Assembly (NCBI GenBank): GCA_965153455.1
Contig: OZ234494.1
Coordinates: 24,676,001-24,740,000, forward strand
DNA: 64,000 nucleotides
Direction of reading: 5' to 3'
From: Sphagnum compactum
Lineage: Eukaryota > Bryophyta > Sphagnopsida > Sphagnales
Shown piece by piece: positions 22,901-35,900 of this stretch (positions are counted from its first letter, which is position 1; every line of letters begins with the position of its first letter). The notes below the pieces were generated by a model, which worked only from the letters and a program-made list of their open reading frames with translations, was not told the origin of the DNA and searched no databases. Position numbers and translations under genes: made by a program.

Positions 22901-25900
22901 ACTTTGAAAATGTTACATCCAATTGGGGTCAATGAGCATTATTTAATATGATGATAATAAATGCATTTTTTTGTATCCTATTGGCTAATTTACATATAAC
23001 GAAAATCTCCTAGGATGTAATGAATGTAATGAAATGTCATTTTTTTTGTCCACCTAGCAAAATACCTTATTTTTATGTTCATTGCCACCCAGCCACCACC
23101 TTTCATTATATATGGTACAATATATAATAGTCATCTATATGTTTTTTTAATTGGAGTCAAACATAAATAGTTGTACTAATATAGATTATCAATGGTTGCA
23201 TAGAAAAAATCTATGATTTTGGTAAAATTCAAAAGCTTATTGGTATATTAAAATACCACAATACTTGTTGAAAATTGGTCCACTCAAGCAAACCAATGCC
23301 CAAACGTATAATGAAGGGTTTGTATGAAATGTAATTTTAACTTGTTAGTTATAATTGTGATCATTCACACATATTATCTTAAAGCTTCTTTTAATTAAAG
23401 AAGGATATTTAATCCTTGTTTATACACATGTCCTTGATCAACCCATTTTCACATGGATAAGATATTGTATTTCCTACCTTTGGAAACATGGTTATTCTTT
23501 TCATTGCAAAGGAAAACTAAACTAGTTTGTTTAGCAAATGGGTGTAATCAAACAACCACCAAAACTATTCATTTTGTTACATATATTTATGTGGTGCCAT
23601 TTTAATGCCCTATTAATCATGAAAAGTTATGTTAAATGATTAATATGAGTGTTCAATCATTCAAATTTTTAAACAATTTAATTTAATTTTGGGTTTTGGT
23701 TTTAGTAAAAAAAATTTGAATTGGAATAATAGTTCTATCAAAAGTAGTCAATTTTACAAAGGATTAAAGTAAAGGAATTTTTTAATATAAAACATTTGAT
23801 GGTAAAAAAATTTAGATGATAGTAACCTACTACCCAAAATTTTAAAATCATTCACAATTTAAAAGTTATGGAATTTGAAATTTTTAGAAATTAAAAAAAT
23901 GTTTCAAATTCTCAAAATTTCAAGAATCATTACCAAATGTAAACGGGGTGTAATGTACATGACATATAACACAAAGTTCCAACTTATAATACAAGAAACT
24001 AAAACCTAAAATAATTAACATATTTTTGTATGATTTGAGATCATGATAAATTTTCAAGAGGAAATGGAAAATCTTGCAAAATTTGCACTCTTTCAAATTT
24101 TCATATTTATTAGAAAGTGAGTAACACAAAAAAATTGATATATTGAAGCAATTATATGTATTTTAAATAACAATTTCTAAAAGATTTCATTCAAAAGTTC
24201 CTTCATATGAAAAAATGAAAATGATTCAAAACAAATTTATAGTAAGTAATCATGTTGGCTTTTATTAACGTGATTTGACCCAACGTGTTGGATCCCTAAT
24301 GTGTTTGCCCCTATTGTAAACCTTCTTAAGTTAATTACCCTTTGTTGAATGGTTAACACCATTCATAATTGTTCCCATTGCTTTATTTGGAAAACAAAAC
24401 CATTACTCTAGCTCTAATTAATACATATATTTTGCACTTAATCTTCATCCTTTAAATCTAAGGACCAAAAAAATAATTTAAAATTGGTGATGTAAACATG
24501 GAATGAAGTAAAAAGGCTATTATCATAGCCTTCCTATTTCATAGTACTTATCCCTATTCCTTCTAAGGTTGTTAAATGTTTTCACTCCGCACATCATCTG
24601 GCGTATATAATTTAAACAACCCAAATTTATTTCCTTGAACCACAATCTTCCTTTCAATAAAAAATATTAATTTAACCTACTAAGGATAATTTTCTATTCA
24701 TCTATTCCTTTGGAATCTAGTGTTAGATACCATGTTCACCCTTCTTTTGATGTGAAACCCTCTTTTCCCTTGTTTATTTTTCTTCATCACGACATTAAAC
24801 TTATAGTGTTGAAAACTTTCATCCTCCATTGATTTGCTAACTTGGACGAGTACAAATTTTGGCAACTCAATATACTTGAGGATGTAATCATTCACAATTT
24901 GGCTAGTAACGAGCCCCCTCCATGTACAATTGGGTCAAAGGATTGACATTGTGAAAAGCGGCCATGGCAACTTAAGGATTGTTTATCATGGAGAGGACAA
25001 AGGTGGACCTTTGTAAATCCAAGGTTGTCACATCTAGAAGTGGAAGAACCCATTGTTCTTGAGGTCCAACCTTCCAAAGGGCACAATAGAAATTTTTATG
25101 TTGTTCAAATGTCTACCAAACTTGGATTCAAGGTCATCCTATAATTGATAACAAGTGAAAACCACCCCTAGGCCATCCATGTACTCTTGATAAGGAAAAC
25201 AAGCCTCCAATTCACTAATCAATTGATTAGTAGTAACTAGTTCTTGGTGATTGGCATTAGAAAACATACAACAACTCACAAAATTATGTTGCATCTCAGA
25301 AACTCCATGTACCAAAACTCAATCCATTTGTTTACAATTTGACAACCACACTAAACTTCACCCAATATATCAAAGCATACATAAAAGGCTCCTCCTCTAA
25401 CTAGATGATGCAATTTTATCCTTTTAATTAACTATCAGTGGGCCCAAGCTCACTTTCTTTCACTTGTTTCCCTCTTAGTTCATTCCACAAACCTTAGCTT
25501 ACTTACATAAATGCCATCTTGTTTGCCCGTTCACTCAGTAATTCCTTTTGTATTCATATGTAATGGGCAATAATCCTATTGTTTATCTATTGTCCAACAA
25601 TGCCTTATTAACATCGTGCAACAAATTGTCATTTATTTTATAAATGACCACAAGGGGAGGGTACAAAACCTTTATTTATATCCATTGAAAGATCTAGTTG
25701 TTCAAATAAGCTTACATAGAAAATTCCATTTGGGCTATTATCCAAGGAACGTTCCTAATCACCTTCTTAAATATTTATTTTGTATGAAAAATGAAAATGG
25801 ATGTTTTGTGTATGAATTCCATCCATAATTGATGAAAAAATAATTTAAATAAAATATTAAGAACATGTAAATAGGATAATAGGAGCCAACCTTACCACTT

Positions 25901-25940
25901 TGGGTGATTATCTTTTGACTACTTAAAAAACAATGATAAT
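19930..25940. other. AT-rich intergenic DNA, no gene supported
   Basis: Reading frames are short and lack recognisable domains. A hairpin (GTGCCTA and TAGGCAC around GGCTGGT, about 20219-20239) is visible. The segment 24690-25330 has somewhat longer open pieces on the minus strand that might be part of an old mobile element, but I cannot identify a domain. Confidence 0.5.
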
Positions 25941-25944
25941 GTTT

Positions 25945-25980
25945 GCTAAGATGATGTGGTAGACTACACTTTGTTACAAA
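25945..25980 (+). repeat. Partner of the 27.4-kb fold-back repeat
   Basis: A stretch containing TGTGGTAGACTACACTTTG matches, in reverse complement, the left arm of the structure at 27372-27410 (shared core TGGTAGACTACAC). It may be another copy end of the same small element or one side of a larger inverted pair. Confidence 0.5.
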
Positions 25981-27371
25981 GATCAGAAATCCGCGACATT
26001 TATAGTGGCCAAAAATAAATAATAATTATAACATATTATGATATTATACATGATTTTTGTCATTTTGAAAGCATTTGAAGTCCTTTAAAAAATGGAAAAA
26101 AATGATTTTGAGTCTATATTCTCATTACATTCATTCAAAATTATTTCAAATGTTTTCATAATATATTACAAATATTTTCATGTAAACAAATTAAAGATTT
26201 GCAATATTAATACAATTTTGAATGAAAATACCCAACAAATTTTACACATGTGGTTCTTATTAGTGTGACTATGCCCAATAATCCTATAAAATGAGATATG
26301 TGGCATGTCAACATGAATCAATGGAAAATCCATTCACAACATACTTTTCAAAACTTCATTTATGCAATTTCACCTTCAAGTAATTACCATTCAAAAGGTC
26401 AATCTTGTTGAATCCAAATGGGGTTAAAATTAGGTCTAAAATGGATTTGAAATATATCTATACAATAATAAGTGATGTATGTCTTTTTTTTTTGTTGTGC
26501 AGACCTACCTAGGAACCTATACCCTCCTATATGTCTATTGAAGCTTAAATACCAACCTCTCTCTCCCAAGGAACTATCTCCCATCTTTTTCACTCCTTTC
26601 CAAAGCCTACCTAGACCATATCCCCCTTAAAAGTTACATGCATACCTATTTTCCCCTCGCTTACAAACCTATTAATATTGAATATGTTCCACCTTACACT
26701 GCTTTATCACAAGTGTCATTTTGGAAGGACCAATCAATGACAAGATTTTCTTCATCATGTAAAACAATTTCATCAAGTGGTGATATGTGTGCCACATAGA
26801 TATGATGTTTTTAATATAAATTTTGAATTATGTTTTGTAGATATTTATATTGACCTAAGATGTAAGGGATAATAATTATCATAACTCTTATTTGATTTTG
26901 GTGATTAAAGTTTATATTGTACCTTAGCATACTACTCATGGGGAGTTCACAAGTCATTGGATTTTGGTAAAATAATAAGATTTGTAAGATCTTCACATAC
27001 CAACAATTCTCACATAAGAAATCTTAATGTATTTGGAGGTATCAAGGAAAAAATGAAAATATTGTGTTATTGTATGTATTTAAAAAATAAAAGGTCAAAG
27101 AATAGACAAACAACGATGGAAAGAAATTATGAAAATTAAAACATGAAAATAAATATTTTGTTGTGAAAAAATGAACATGTGCATTCTCATGGTTACACAA
27201 AATGCAACAATTTGTACTCATGGAAATGTAATGTAAAACAATGGGATATATGAATTTTGTTTTGGGCACCCTTTAATTAACAATATGCTACATAACATAA
27301 ATCAAATTAACACAACATCGAATGACATTGATATTAAGGTAGTCAAACACAACATTGAATGACAATATTAA
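25981..27371. other. AT-rich intergenic DNA, no gene seen
   Basis: No recognisable domain on either strand. At 27309-27370 a segment of about 40 bp (CACAACATCGAATGACATTG and a second version with CACAACATTGAATGACAAT) is repeated once in tandem. Confidence 0.5.
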
Positions 27372-27550
27372 GGTGTAGTCTACCATAGTACCCTAGCAAC
27401 TTCAACATTAATTATTATTTTTTTTAAATGTTGATTTAAAAATATATATAGATAGAAAAATTAGATTTCTTTTCAAAATTAATTAATTATTTGACAAACA
27501 TGTATCAAAGTTGCCAAGGTAATGTGGTATTTGCATAACTACACATTAAA
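27372..27550. repeat. Imperfect fold-back element (MITE-like)
   Basis: The left arm (about 27372-27405, AAGGTGTAGTC, TACCAT, CTAGCAACTT) is matched imperfectly in inverted orientation by the right arm (about 27513-27550, AAGTTGCCAAGGTAATGTGG, then AACTACACATT). About 110 bp of AT-rich loop lie between them. The size and form suit a miniature inverted-repeat element. I see no certain target duplication. Confidence 0.45.
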
Positions 27551-27611
27551 TTGTGTTATATGTTTTTTATTTCATTTATTTAAAACCTCACACATCCATC
27601 AAATAGACATG

Positions 27612-27710
27612 CACTACTACAAAATGTGGGTGCAATTCACTAGTCCCCATTTAGTGGACCAATGAAACCTCGAGATCCCCACTAAATCTTGTTTAGTGGG
27701 ACTATTGAAT
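27612..27710 (+). repeat. Isolated CACTA-type terminal sequence
   Basis: It begins CACTACTACAAAA, a very common CACTA terminus. It is followed by subterminal motifs in both orientations: ATTTAGTGG, CCCCACTAAAT, TTTAGTGGGAC. It differs from the subterminal motif of the element at 2638-6160, so it belongs to another family. I found no matching opposite end in the window, so it may be a truncated copy. Confidence 0.5.
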
Positions 27711-28079
27711 TCATTTAAAATTCATTGAAAACACTTGAAAAATAGGGAACACATTTCTCATAATGATACTTAAGCTAAAGCCCTTGTCACTTTTCAAAGC
27801 ATTATTTTTTTTCAAATCTAAATTTGATGTTTGAAATTATGTAAATAGATTTGAATTTCCTTATATTTACATCAAGAAACTTTAATTAAATAAGTTTTAA
27901 AATACCACATGCCTAAAAAGGTTTTATTTTAACTCCATAAAAATATTGAATTTTTATTTATAAATTATCAAACACTTTCATTTTAAACAATGGTGAGCAC
28001 AAACATGAATAAATTATAATCCTATAAATCTAATGATGTGTATTTAATAGTGTTGTACTAACATGTCCTTTTCACCTAC

Positions 28080-28620
28080 TAATCAAATATTGGTACTGGA
28101 GACTTTCATTATATTTCATCAATATTAAGACTTCCATATTGGCATGGTCTTGGTATTGGTTTGGTATTGGGCCTGACATCATAAACTTCTTGGGCCACAT
28201 TATGATAGTAGTAGTTTTTCAAAATCTTTTTTTTCATAGGTTGGTATTATTTAGACATAGTTGTTTTGTGTCGAAAATGTGTTTGAAACATGTATATAAA
28301 TAAGTTTCAAGATTTTATTGTGGATAAAAAAAATTCATCTTACTTACACATGTTTTAAATGCACAACATTCATGTTTAGATAGTACAAACCTATGAAAAA
28401 ATATATTTCACATGACTACTTAAATTGCCAAATTGTGATGCACAAAGTTTGTGATGAAAGCTAATAATTTCCTAGTATGAGGTAACTTGGTATTGAAACT
28501 CATACAAACCTAGCATTAAAAGTTGGTATTATTTCAAGTCCATGTTAAATTGGTATTGTTATAACTAATAGTAGATTGGTATGTTCTTCCATACTAGTAT
28601 TATGTACCTAGGTTGTTCTT
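28080..28620. repeat. Region rich in TTGGTATT motifs
   Basis: TTGGTATTG, TTGGTATTA, TTGGTACTG and close variants occur about ten times, irregularly spaced, mostly in the same orientation. This could be the subterminal repeat region of a decayed DNA transposon, but no end is defined. Confidence 0.35.
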
Positions 28621-29017
28621 ATTAATACAACATTAGTTTATATTGGACATGTCATGTTGTGAAACATGTATGCTGTTGATTACTAAAAATCATGACTATG
28701 AAGAGTGGCACAACATAATATATTCCTCCACTTTTTTTTTGTTACAAGGGAATGTTGAATAATTGTTGTGTTTAATTGATGGAAAGTGCACTTCATGAAT
28801 ATCAATAACTATAAAAATTGAAGTTTTCATATGAAAAAAATAATTTACCCACTTATAAAAACACATATGTTGTTGTGTTTTAAGGGTTATAATATAGGAA
28901 TTAACTAAATCCAAAAGGCATTTGCATTGAATAAGTATATTTCATAAAACATTGGAATGTATAAGGATGTGCATTATTTGAAAAACTATCCAAGTTTGTG
29001 AAAACCATAAACATCCT

Positions 29018-29285
29018 AGCTATTATATAATAGAAAAAATATAATGTTTGCTTGTTGGATTATGTTGGACATTTGAACCTACATATTGCAAGCCTAATTA
29101 CTTCACTTCTTTCCCTTACCCAATACATCAATATGAAAAGGTAGATTAGGTGGATTAACATCTTCCTTTTCATGTCCATGCAATATATGATAAAATAATA
29201 AACTAACCTATCTCCTTCAAGCCTAACTACTTAACCCTTTTCCTACCCACTTAAATGGACAAGAAAAAAATTAACTGACATTTAG
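29018..29285 (+). repeat. Copies of a dispersed repeat with a Helitron-like start
   Basis: It starts with TATTATATAATAGAAAAAAT, then AATGTTTGCTTG as in the 31.15-kb copy. Two blocks follow with AAGCCTAATTACTTCACTT and AAGCCTAACTACTTAACCC, then TTACCCA, ATGAAAAGG or ATGGACAAG, and ATTAAC. It is related to the copies at 31155, 31880, 41080 and 44155. Confidence 0.45.
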
Positions 29286-29289
29286 GACA

Positions 29290-31150
29290 AATATTTAATA
29301 TGCAATTGGCTTTGGAACTATTTTTCAAATTTAGAATAAATTAACTTCATTAATTTAATTTTGAGATTCAAGAAAATATTGTCAATTTAACACATTGTTA
29401 AATTTGACCTTCAATCTTCACATTTAAATGTTTAACAACACAACCATTTAAGCACAATGTGCATATCAAAGTACATGACATAAAGCCTAAAGGGCTGTCG
29501 TAATCAAAAAAAATTTACACATAGAAAAATTTGAAATTACAAATCCATTCGCTGAAACTAAAAACTTGAAATATATTAATTAATTGGCTTGAAATTGTTG
29601 AAATGCTTGATTAAAGACTATAATAATGATTAATTATTGGAAACCGTATGGGAACATAAAGGGGAAAAAAAGGAGTAAAAGGGGGATGGGGATGTAACTG
29701 ATAACATGGATGAAACATGATTTCAAATAAATGTCAAATTTTAACATGTCAGATGTTACATTTTAAATAAACGATATAATATTGGTTTAAAAATAAAAAA
29801 TATTTTAATTTATTTTAATCATTACCTATGAACTTATTTCTAGCTAGAAATTTGATTTAATGTACCCCAATGGAATAAAGGTTGCCAAGTTTTTTTATGA
29901 TAAACCCGAGTAGCTTATTATTGGTGGGTGATTTCCTTTTTTTCTCCCTTTTACAACAAAATTAACATTAATGAGTATTTCATATATCACAATGTTTGTG
30001 TGTAAAAGATGGGAATAGACCTTAATGATCACATGCATTTATATCCCATGTTGATTTTAATTTAATAAATTTAATGTTTTATTAGTTATTTGATTTGGTT
30101 GTGTAAGGAAATCATTTTAATTTACAATATAATCCCAATGAGTCTCACAATTTGATTTCTTTCATGGGCATTCCAAAGTAGCTTGTGTACTTATAACATA
30201 GGGATATACATATACTTCAAATGAATGTTAGTGGTTTGACCTAACATCATTGGCTAAATAAGTTAATAAATCATTACATCTTGGCATTCCCCAAATTGCA
30301 ATCAAATTGAGTATAATAGAAAAAGATAAACATTTTGTCACATAAAAGGCTCTAAAAAGATCTAATATGCAATCCCCATTTTCATCGGTTTCCAAGCAAT
30401 AGCTCATTAATTAACAAAACTCGTTTGTTTTATAATTATTTTTATTTGTATAATCACAAATATATTTGGTCTATCAAGCTCATCATATTGTTATACAATA
30501 AAATTTTCACATTTGTAAATATACAAAGGAGTAATATATGTCGTTGAATAAGGTTCTTGCATTTTGTATCATTACTACAAATCATGGTTCTTAAATTTAT
30601 TTTATCAAAAATTCAGTCAAAAGGAGCACTTTTGATTTTAGTCAAAATGGACCTATCATTTGTGCCATAAACTTTACTTAATCCACTATGACAAACAATG
30701 ACTAAATTTCTAGTTGGCATGGTGAGATTATTATTTTTAATTAAAAATTTCATTCCATTTTATAAATAATAACTATATATGTATATGTGTAATACATTTT
30801 TATTAAACTATGGAAAGGTTTTGATAATGAATTTATTTTTCCCTATTAGATTGTCAATGAATTGTTAACAAATTGTTGAACCCATGACTCATGTTTCTAT
30901 TTTTATTTTTATTTCTTAGCCTTTCACCATGATTGTTTTTCAATCATGTCAAGTCACAATTATAAGATGTTCAAAATTTGAATTGAACCTTCACTTCTTT
31001 AATCACAATCCAAGGCCTTAACCAGCCAACCACCACTTCACATGGGATAATGTCATTGTTAAAAAGAATTAAACATAAATATATATATTTCAAAAATTTC
31101 AGATTATTAAAGTATTTTGTAATTACACAATTTTTAAATCAAATTGATTG
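29290..31150. other. AT-rich intergenic DNA, no gene seen
   Basis: Stops are dense in all frames and no repeat unit is clear. Confidence 0.5.
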
Positions 31151-31155
31151 CACAT

Positions 31156-31345
31156 CTATATAATAAAAAGGATGATGTTTGCTTGTCTATATAATATTAA
31201 CATATATGTTCCTACCTCACTCTGTTTCCTTACTCACTTACATGGATATGGAAAGACAAACTAACATGTATTTTTTCATGTCTCTAAACCCTACCCTTTT
31301 TCCCTTCTACATGGACATGAAAAGGCACAATTTCAAGATTGAAAA
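31156..31345 (+). repeat. Dispersed repeat copy with TCTATATAAT terminus
   Basis: It begins TCTATATAATAAAAAGGATG, then ATGTTTGCTTG. Helitrons begin with TC and insert without target duplication, which would fit. The body contains CATGGATATGGAAAGACAAA and CATGGACATGAAAAGGCAC, motifs shared with the other copies. Confidence 0.45.
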
Positions 31346-31879
31346 TAAAAATGATGAATTATTGGGAACCATATGGGAATATAAGATGGAAAAAAGGAAG
31401 ATCGGAAAAGGGGGAGGGGGGGATTTTGCTCAATTTGGAACCTTGCCCTTTGGGCAAAGACATTACATTCATGTATATAATTTCATTATTTAATTGGATT
31501 AATTTGAAATTTCAAAGTAAAATACATTTTGATTATATATAATTAATTAATTAATTAAAACTCAAATATGTTCTCTAAGAATTCAGAGTTAGGTTAGAGA
31601 TTTTTAGTTACATCTTTTTTTAATTTTAGAATTTTAATTAATTTTACAAGGTGCTTAATAGAAATAAAAATAATATGATTGATTTTGAAATTACATTTCT
31701 ACATCTATGATAATTCAAGAATATGAGATCCACACTATTATCATTTGTTTTCATAATTAACAATGTCTAATGTTTGTGCCTGAATGGCAAGGTTCAAAGT
31801 TGAACAAAATCCCCCACCATCCCATATTGTTCACAATAGAACTCATCATTGTTTAGGTCAAATCTCAAAATGTGCAATT

Positions 31880-32104
31880 GTATATCCATGTAAGTATGTA
31901 GGGGGGAAAAGTTGGTTAAGTACATAGGCTTGAAAGAGGTGATTATTGAATTATTTTAATACATATAACATGGACATGAAAAAACACATGTTAAAATTTA
32001 ATTTGCCGTTTGATATCCATTTAGGTGGGTAGGGGAAAGGAATGAGGTAGTTAGGCTTGGAAGAGGTGGGTTCGAAACATACATCATTTTTCTAATTATA
32101 TAGA
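31880..32104 (-). repeat. Inverted copy of the dispersed repeat
   Basis: Read on the minus strand it starts TCTATATAATTAGAAAAATG, almost the same terminus as the copy at 31156. It continues with GGTTCG-like, CCAAGCCTAACTACCTCATT, CCCTACCCACC and CATGTCCATGTTATATG motifs. The two facing copies 0.9 kb apart make a loose inverted pair. Confidence 0.5.
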
Positions 32105-32109
32105 TGGTA

Positions 32110-35100
32110 GAGGCACTTTGATCTATTACAATAAACTTGAAACCAAAAGCATTTCAACTAGTATCAATAATTATTAACACTTATTAAAAACATTGAACAA
32201 CACAATCAATAAAGCTTAACCATAACCACGTAATGTTCTTGCAAAATATATAGAGGGTTGTTGAATTGTTAATGAAAGAACTATGACATTCAAATGAATT
32301 TTTTGAAAATTTGAAGTATTCAAGGAGATTTTTTTGTGTGAAACCAATTTTTTAAAATTTCAAGTAAACTCCATAAAACCTTTCTTCTTTATAAACAATT
32401 GCAAATAATGAACACAACTCATATTGCTCCAAAAATCTTTTAATTGTAATGGAAGTAATTAACAATTTTGAATTACATTACATGACCACAAGGAATGGTT
32501 TAGTTAATTCCTAATTATCATATGTTTTGGCCCATAACTAACACAATATATCATTGACATTTGAACTGTTAATGATTGATCCTACTACTACCTTAATGGT
32601 AAGTCAAACATTAATCAAGTGGAAATTTTTTACCTAGTTGCATCATTTATGTTTATATTCATCCCTCAATTGTTTTCATGATTTAACATTATCATATGTT
32701 AACAAGTTAAGGCTTTAGATCTAACACATCATGTAAACTACTTGTATGTAAGTTTCATTAGTTGAAATGTCATTTGCAACATGTCTAGGAATGACAATTG
32801 AATTAAGCCTATTAGGCTTGAGTGTTATCAACAACATTTGCATTGTTTATCTTATGAGTTGTAAGTGTCAAATGAATTGATTTGTCCTCCTTTAATTATT
32901 GTAAAGTGTATCCTTGACCTTTTTGTTATGACCTTGAATAATCCCCTTGGTTTGCCTCACCTTTATCTACTCCGTGTAACAAGTTTTGTTCACATGACTC
33001 AAGATCATGAACTGTACTTACATACTTTGTTTTTTTCTTTAGCATTGGTTATTTAGTTTTAACAATGACTAGTTCATCACCCATGTTTGCATGTTCCCTT
33101 TAACAAATGCCCCATCTTTAGGCATTTGTGATGTTGAACTACTTGTGGACACTTTGTTATTAGTCAACATTCATCATCATTTTACTACACAAATTTCACA
33201 TTAGGAGTTGTAGATGAAAGGTCATAAAATAACTCAAAATAAAATGTGACATAACATGTCATTTAACCATAATAGGTGGTCACTATTATGATTTCTTGGA
33301 ACATATATTTAATTCTATAATTTATTTATTTTAGTTGATTTTTGGAACAATAATCATAAATATAAAAGTACTTCAACAAAAGTTTGTCAATTTTTATAGG
33401 TACTAGCCTACCCTTTTATTCTAGTGGGATTTTGAGGAATGTATTTAAAAAGTTTCTAATTAACTGATGAAATCTTGCACAATGTTTGAAACCCTTACTT
33501 CATTAACATTATTTTGACACAAATTAAATTACACTTTAGTTAGACACCTTTTACAAAACAATTTATGACTAAGGGAAAATACTTGAATAACTTTCACAAG
33601 TTCATTCAAAATTTCATTTCAATGGAATGTTTATATCAAAAAATACTCTATAAACATTGTACCTCATTCTTGCGATGTCCTAGTTGCCCAAACATTGATA
33701 TAAAATTTCTTGTATTTTTTCAAATGTCAATTTTCAAAAGTAAATGTCATCATCAATTTTAAAGAATATCATAACAAATGATCCTCTATCTATTTTTGTG
33801 TGATTATATGAAATACTGAAAATAAAAAAGAAATAAATTAGATCATTATGTAAGAAAAGGTGACCATCTTCCATTATATTAGATAAAGAAACCAAGTCAT
33901 CCTCCATGTTTGTTCTTGATAAAAAAGATGGATTAAAATAGGTTAAAAGTACTTCAATCACTTGTTTTGTCCCTTATCCTAACTAAGTCAAAAAAGTTCA
34001 AGTAAATCCTTTAAGGCAATATACTTGTAGCCAAAATTCATGATGTAACAATTAGGTTTACAAGATTTAAAAATTTCTTTGAAATGCTTAGAAATTTAAA
34101 AGGATGAAAAACCCACAATTGCAACTTACTACTTATAAATTTTTTAAAAGTATTTTTGGTACATTAAGATGGATATTATATTGACCTTTTAATAAAAAGT
34201 GCAAAAAAAAATTAAAATCCAATTTGACAATGAAACCAATGTCTAATGATGATGATTTTAAAATATGAAACACATGTAACTTGGAAAATTATACAACGAT
34301 CACAATGCACAAGATTATGACTAGTGCATTATTTGAACACAATGAAAAAGTTAACAATCAATGGAATTGTTAATCATGCAAAGAGGATTAATCCATGTTT
34401 TCATAGTTTGGCATTGATAAAACATTTATAATAATGATGGGAGTTTGGAAGTAATCCTTTGAAAAGTAAGGTTTTGAGTTCATTTCATTAATAAATGTGT
34501 TCCTTGGCCTCATGTGTTGTTTAAATGAATGTTAGCATATTTCAAACACCTTTAGCATTTGTGGTATATTTTGCAAGAATGTTCTTTATTTTTATTTTAT
34601 TTTTCATTGCATACAAGTTCAAGGGTATTTATGAAAAGTGGGTGTTAATCAAAAAATTTCAATTTCTTGAAAGAACCAATGTGACAAACATCTTTAGGCA
34701 AATTTTAGGAATTAAAAAAAAGGAATTTATGATAAAAATTCCCTTTTAGGAAAATTGTGTCACCTTTTGGCAATTTGTCATCAAAAAAATTGACTAGTGC
34801 TAATGCGATAATAGGAGCCATAGTCATGTGTTTTGAAAGCAATTGTTATTTAGGGTGAATCCTTAATGGGCCCACATGTAACAATGTGCTAAAGTTGTTT
34901 TCATCATGAACATGTTAGTTCCAAGTCATTTCAAATAATATTAACACAAGATTAAATATTATTAAGTGTGGAAATTATAGACTACTTGGGTCAAGTAAAC
35001 ATTAAAATCTTGGGCCAAATAGAGTTGTTTCGACATTCTTTATGAGTCCTTGAACATTTTCTTTTTCATGAAACAAGATCTTGAATTTTTCTCAAGGACT

Positions 35101-35160
35101 TAGTAGGAATCCTTAAACTTGTTCAAATTTTACATTCTATGCATAAAATAATACTTTTGT
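32110..35160. other. AT-rich intergenic DNA, no gene seen
   Basis: Frames are below 80 codons and lack recognisable domains. I see no bounded repeat. Confidence 0.5.
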
Positions 35161-35161
35161 A

Positions 35162-35168
<7 letters not shown>

Positions 35169-35202
<34 letters not shown>
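35169..35202. repeat. (TG)17 microsatellite
   Basis: An uninterrupted TG dinucleotide run, at the end of the minus-strand gypsy integrase fragment. Confidence 0.9.
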
Positions 35203-35205
<3 letters not shown>

Positions 35206-35284
35206 AAAATCAAACTTTCAATATGAATGTGTCATTAAATTTCAACGTGTTTAAATGAAGGGTCTAGTGATATAAAATGAGATA

Positions 35285-35900
35285 ATCCTTTTAGGTATCC
35301 CAACCATGCTTTGGCCCTTGTCCATTTCCCTGTGGATAATAGACAATAAAGTTGGTATGTTTCAGGATAGAGTGGTCAATTAGATAACGAATAACATTAT
35401 TAATGAAATGGGTGGCTTGATTAGTTGTATTGGTGTGCAAAGCTCTCGCCTCCACCCACTTAATGGCAGAAGTGGGAGTTACTAGGATATATTAGTTGCC
35501 AAAGTGATAACTTGTCCATTTGATGGGTCCAATGAAATCCAATCCCCATTTTTGAAAAGGTTCTTAAAGTAAAATAGTAATGAACTTGGCCATGTTTTGT
35601 GTCAATAGGTTACTTGTTCTTTGGCACAAATCATAGGTTCGACATTATTCATGACATTTCAATTCATGGTTATAACTGGCGTAATTTTTTTTTTCATAGT
35701 AATGTATGAGGAGAAATGTCCTCCACCAACTCCACTATGTGGTTCATGTAATATAGTTGGCACCTATTCTAGTTGTAAAACACAACAAAACATGTTGTCT
35801 TGTCCAAATTTGCAAAGTACCTCATCTTTTAACACAAAGGGTTTAGTTCTTCGAACTAAATACTATCATAAAAACCATTTTTTAGTGTAGTGAAACATGT
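35285..35900 (-). pseudogene. Ty3/gypsy integrase remnant, minus strand
   Basis: On the minus strand the zinc-binding part is recognisable at about 35880-35640: VPTILHEPHSGVGGGHFSSY, followed by a degraded C-x-x-C region. The core then starts near 35550 with KMGIGFHWTH or, in the neighbouring frame, a WGLDFIGPI-like reading. It continues with KWVEARALHTNT, ATHFINNVI and YYPQGNGQ, ending near 35290. Frame changes and stops occur throughout. The type resembles the HSGxxGGHF integrases of plant gypsy lineages and differs from the element at 6.2-9.7 kb. No LTR was found. Confidence 0.72.

Noticed and set aside
24690-25330. Possible transposase or gag remnant on the minus strand
   Set aside because: Several short open pieces with ordinary composition, but no motif of hAT, gypsy or copia proteins could be placed with confidence.
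32050-32075. Possible tRNA B box (GGTTCGAAAC)
   Set aside because: No A box or cloverleaf pairing is present at the right distance; it lies inside a dispersed repeat copy.
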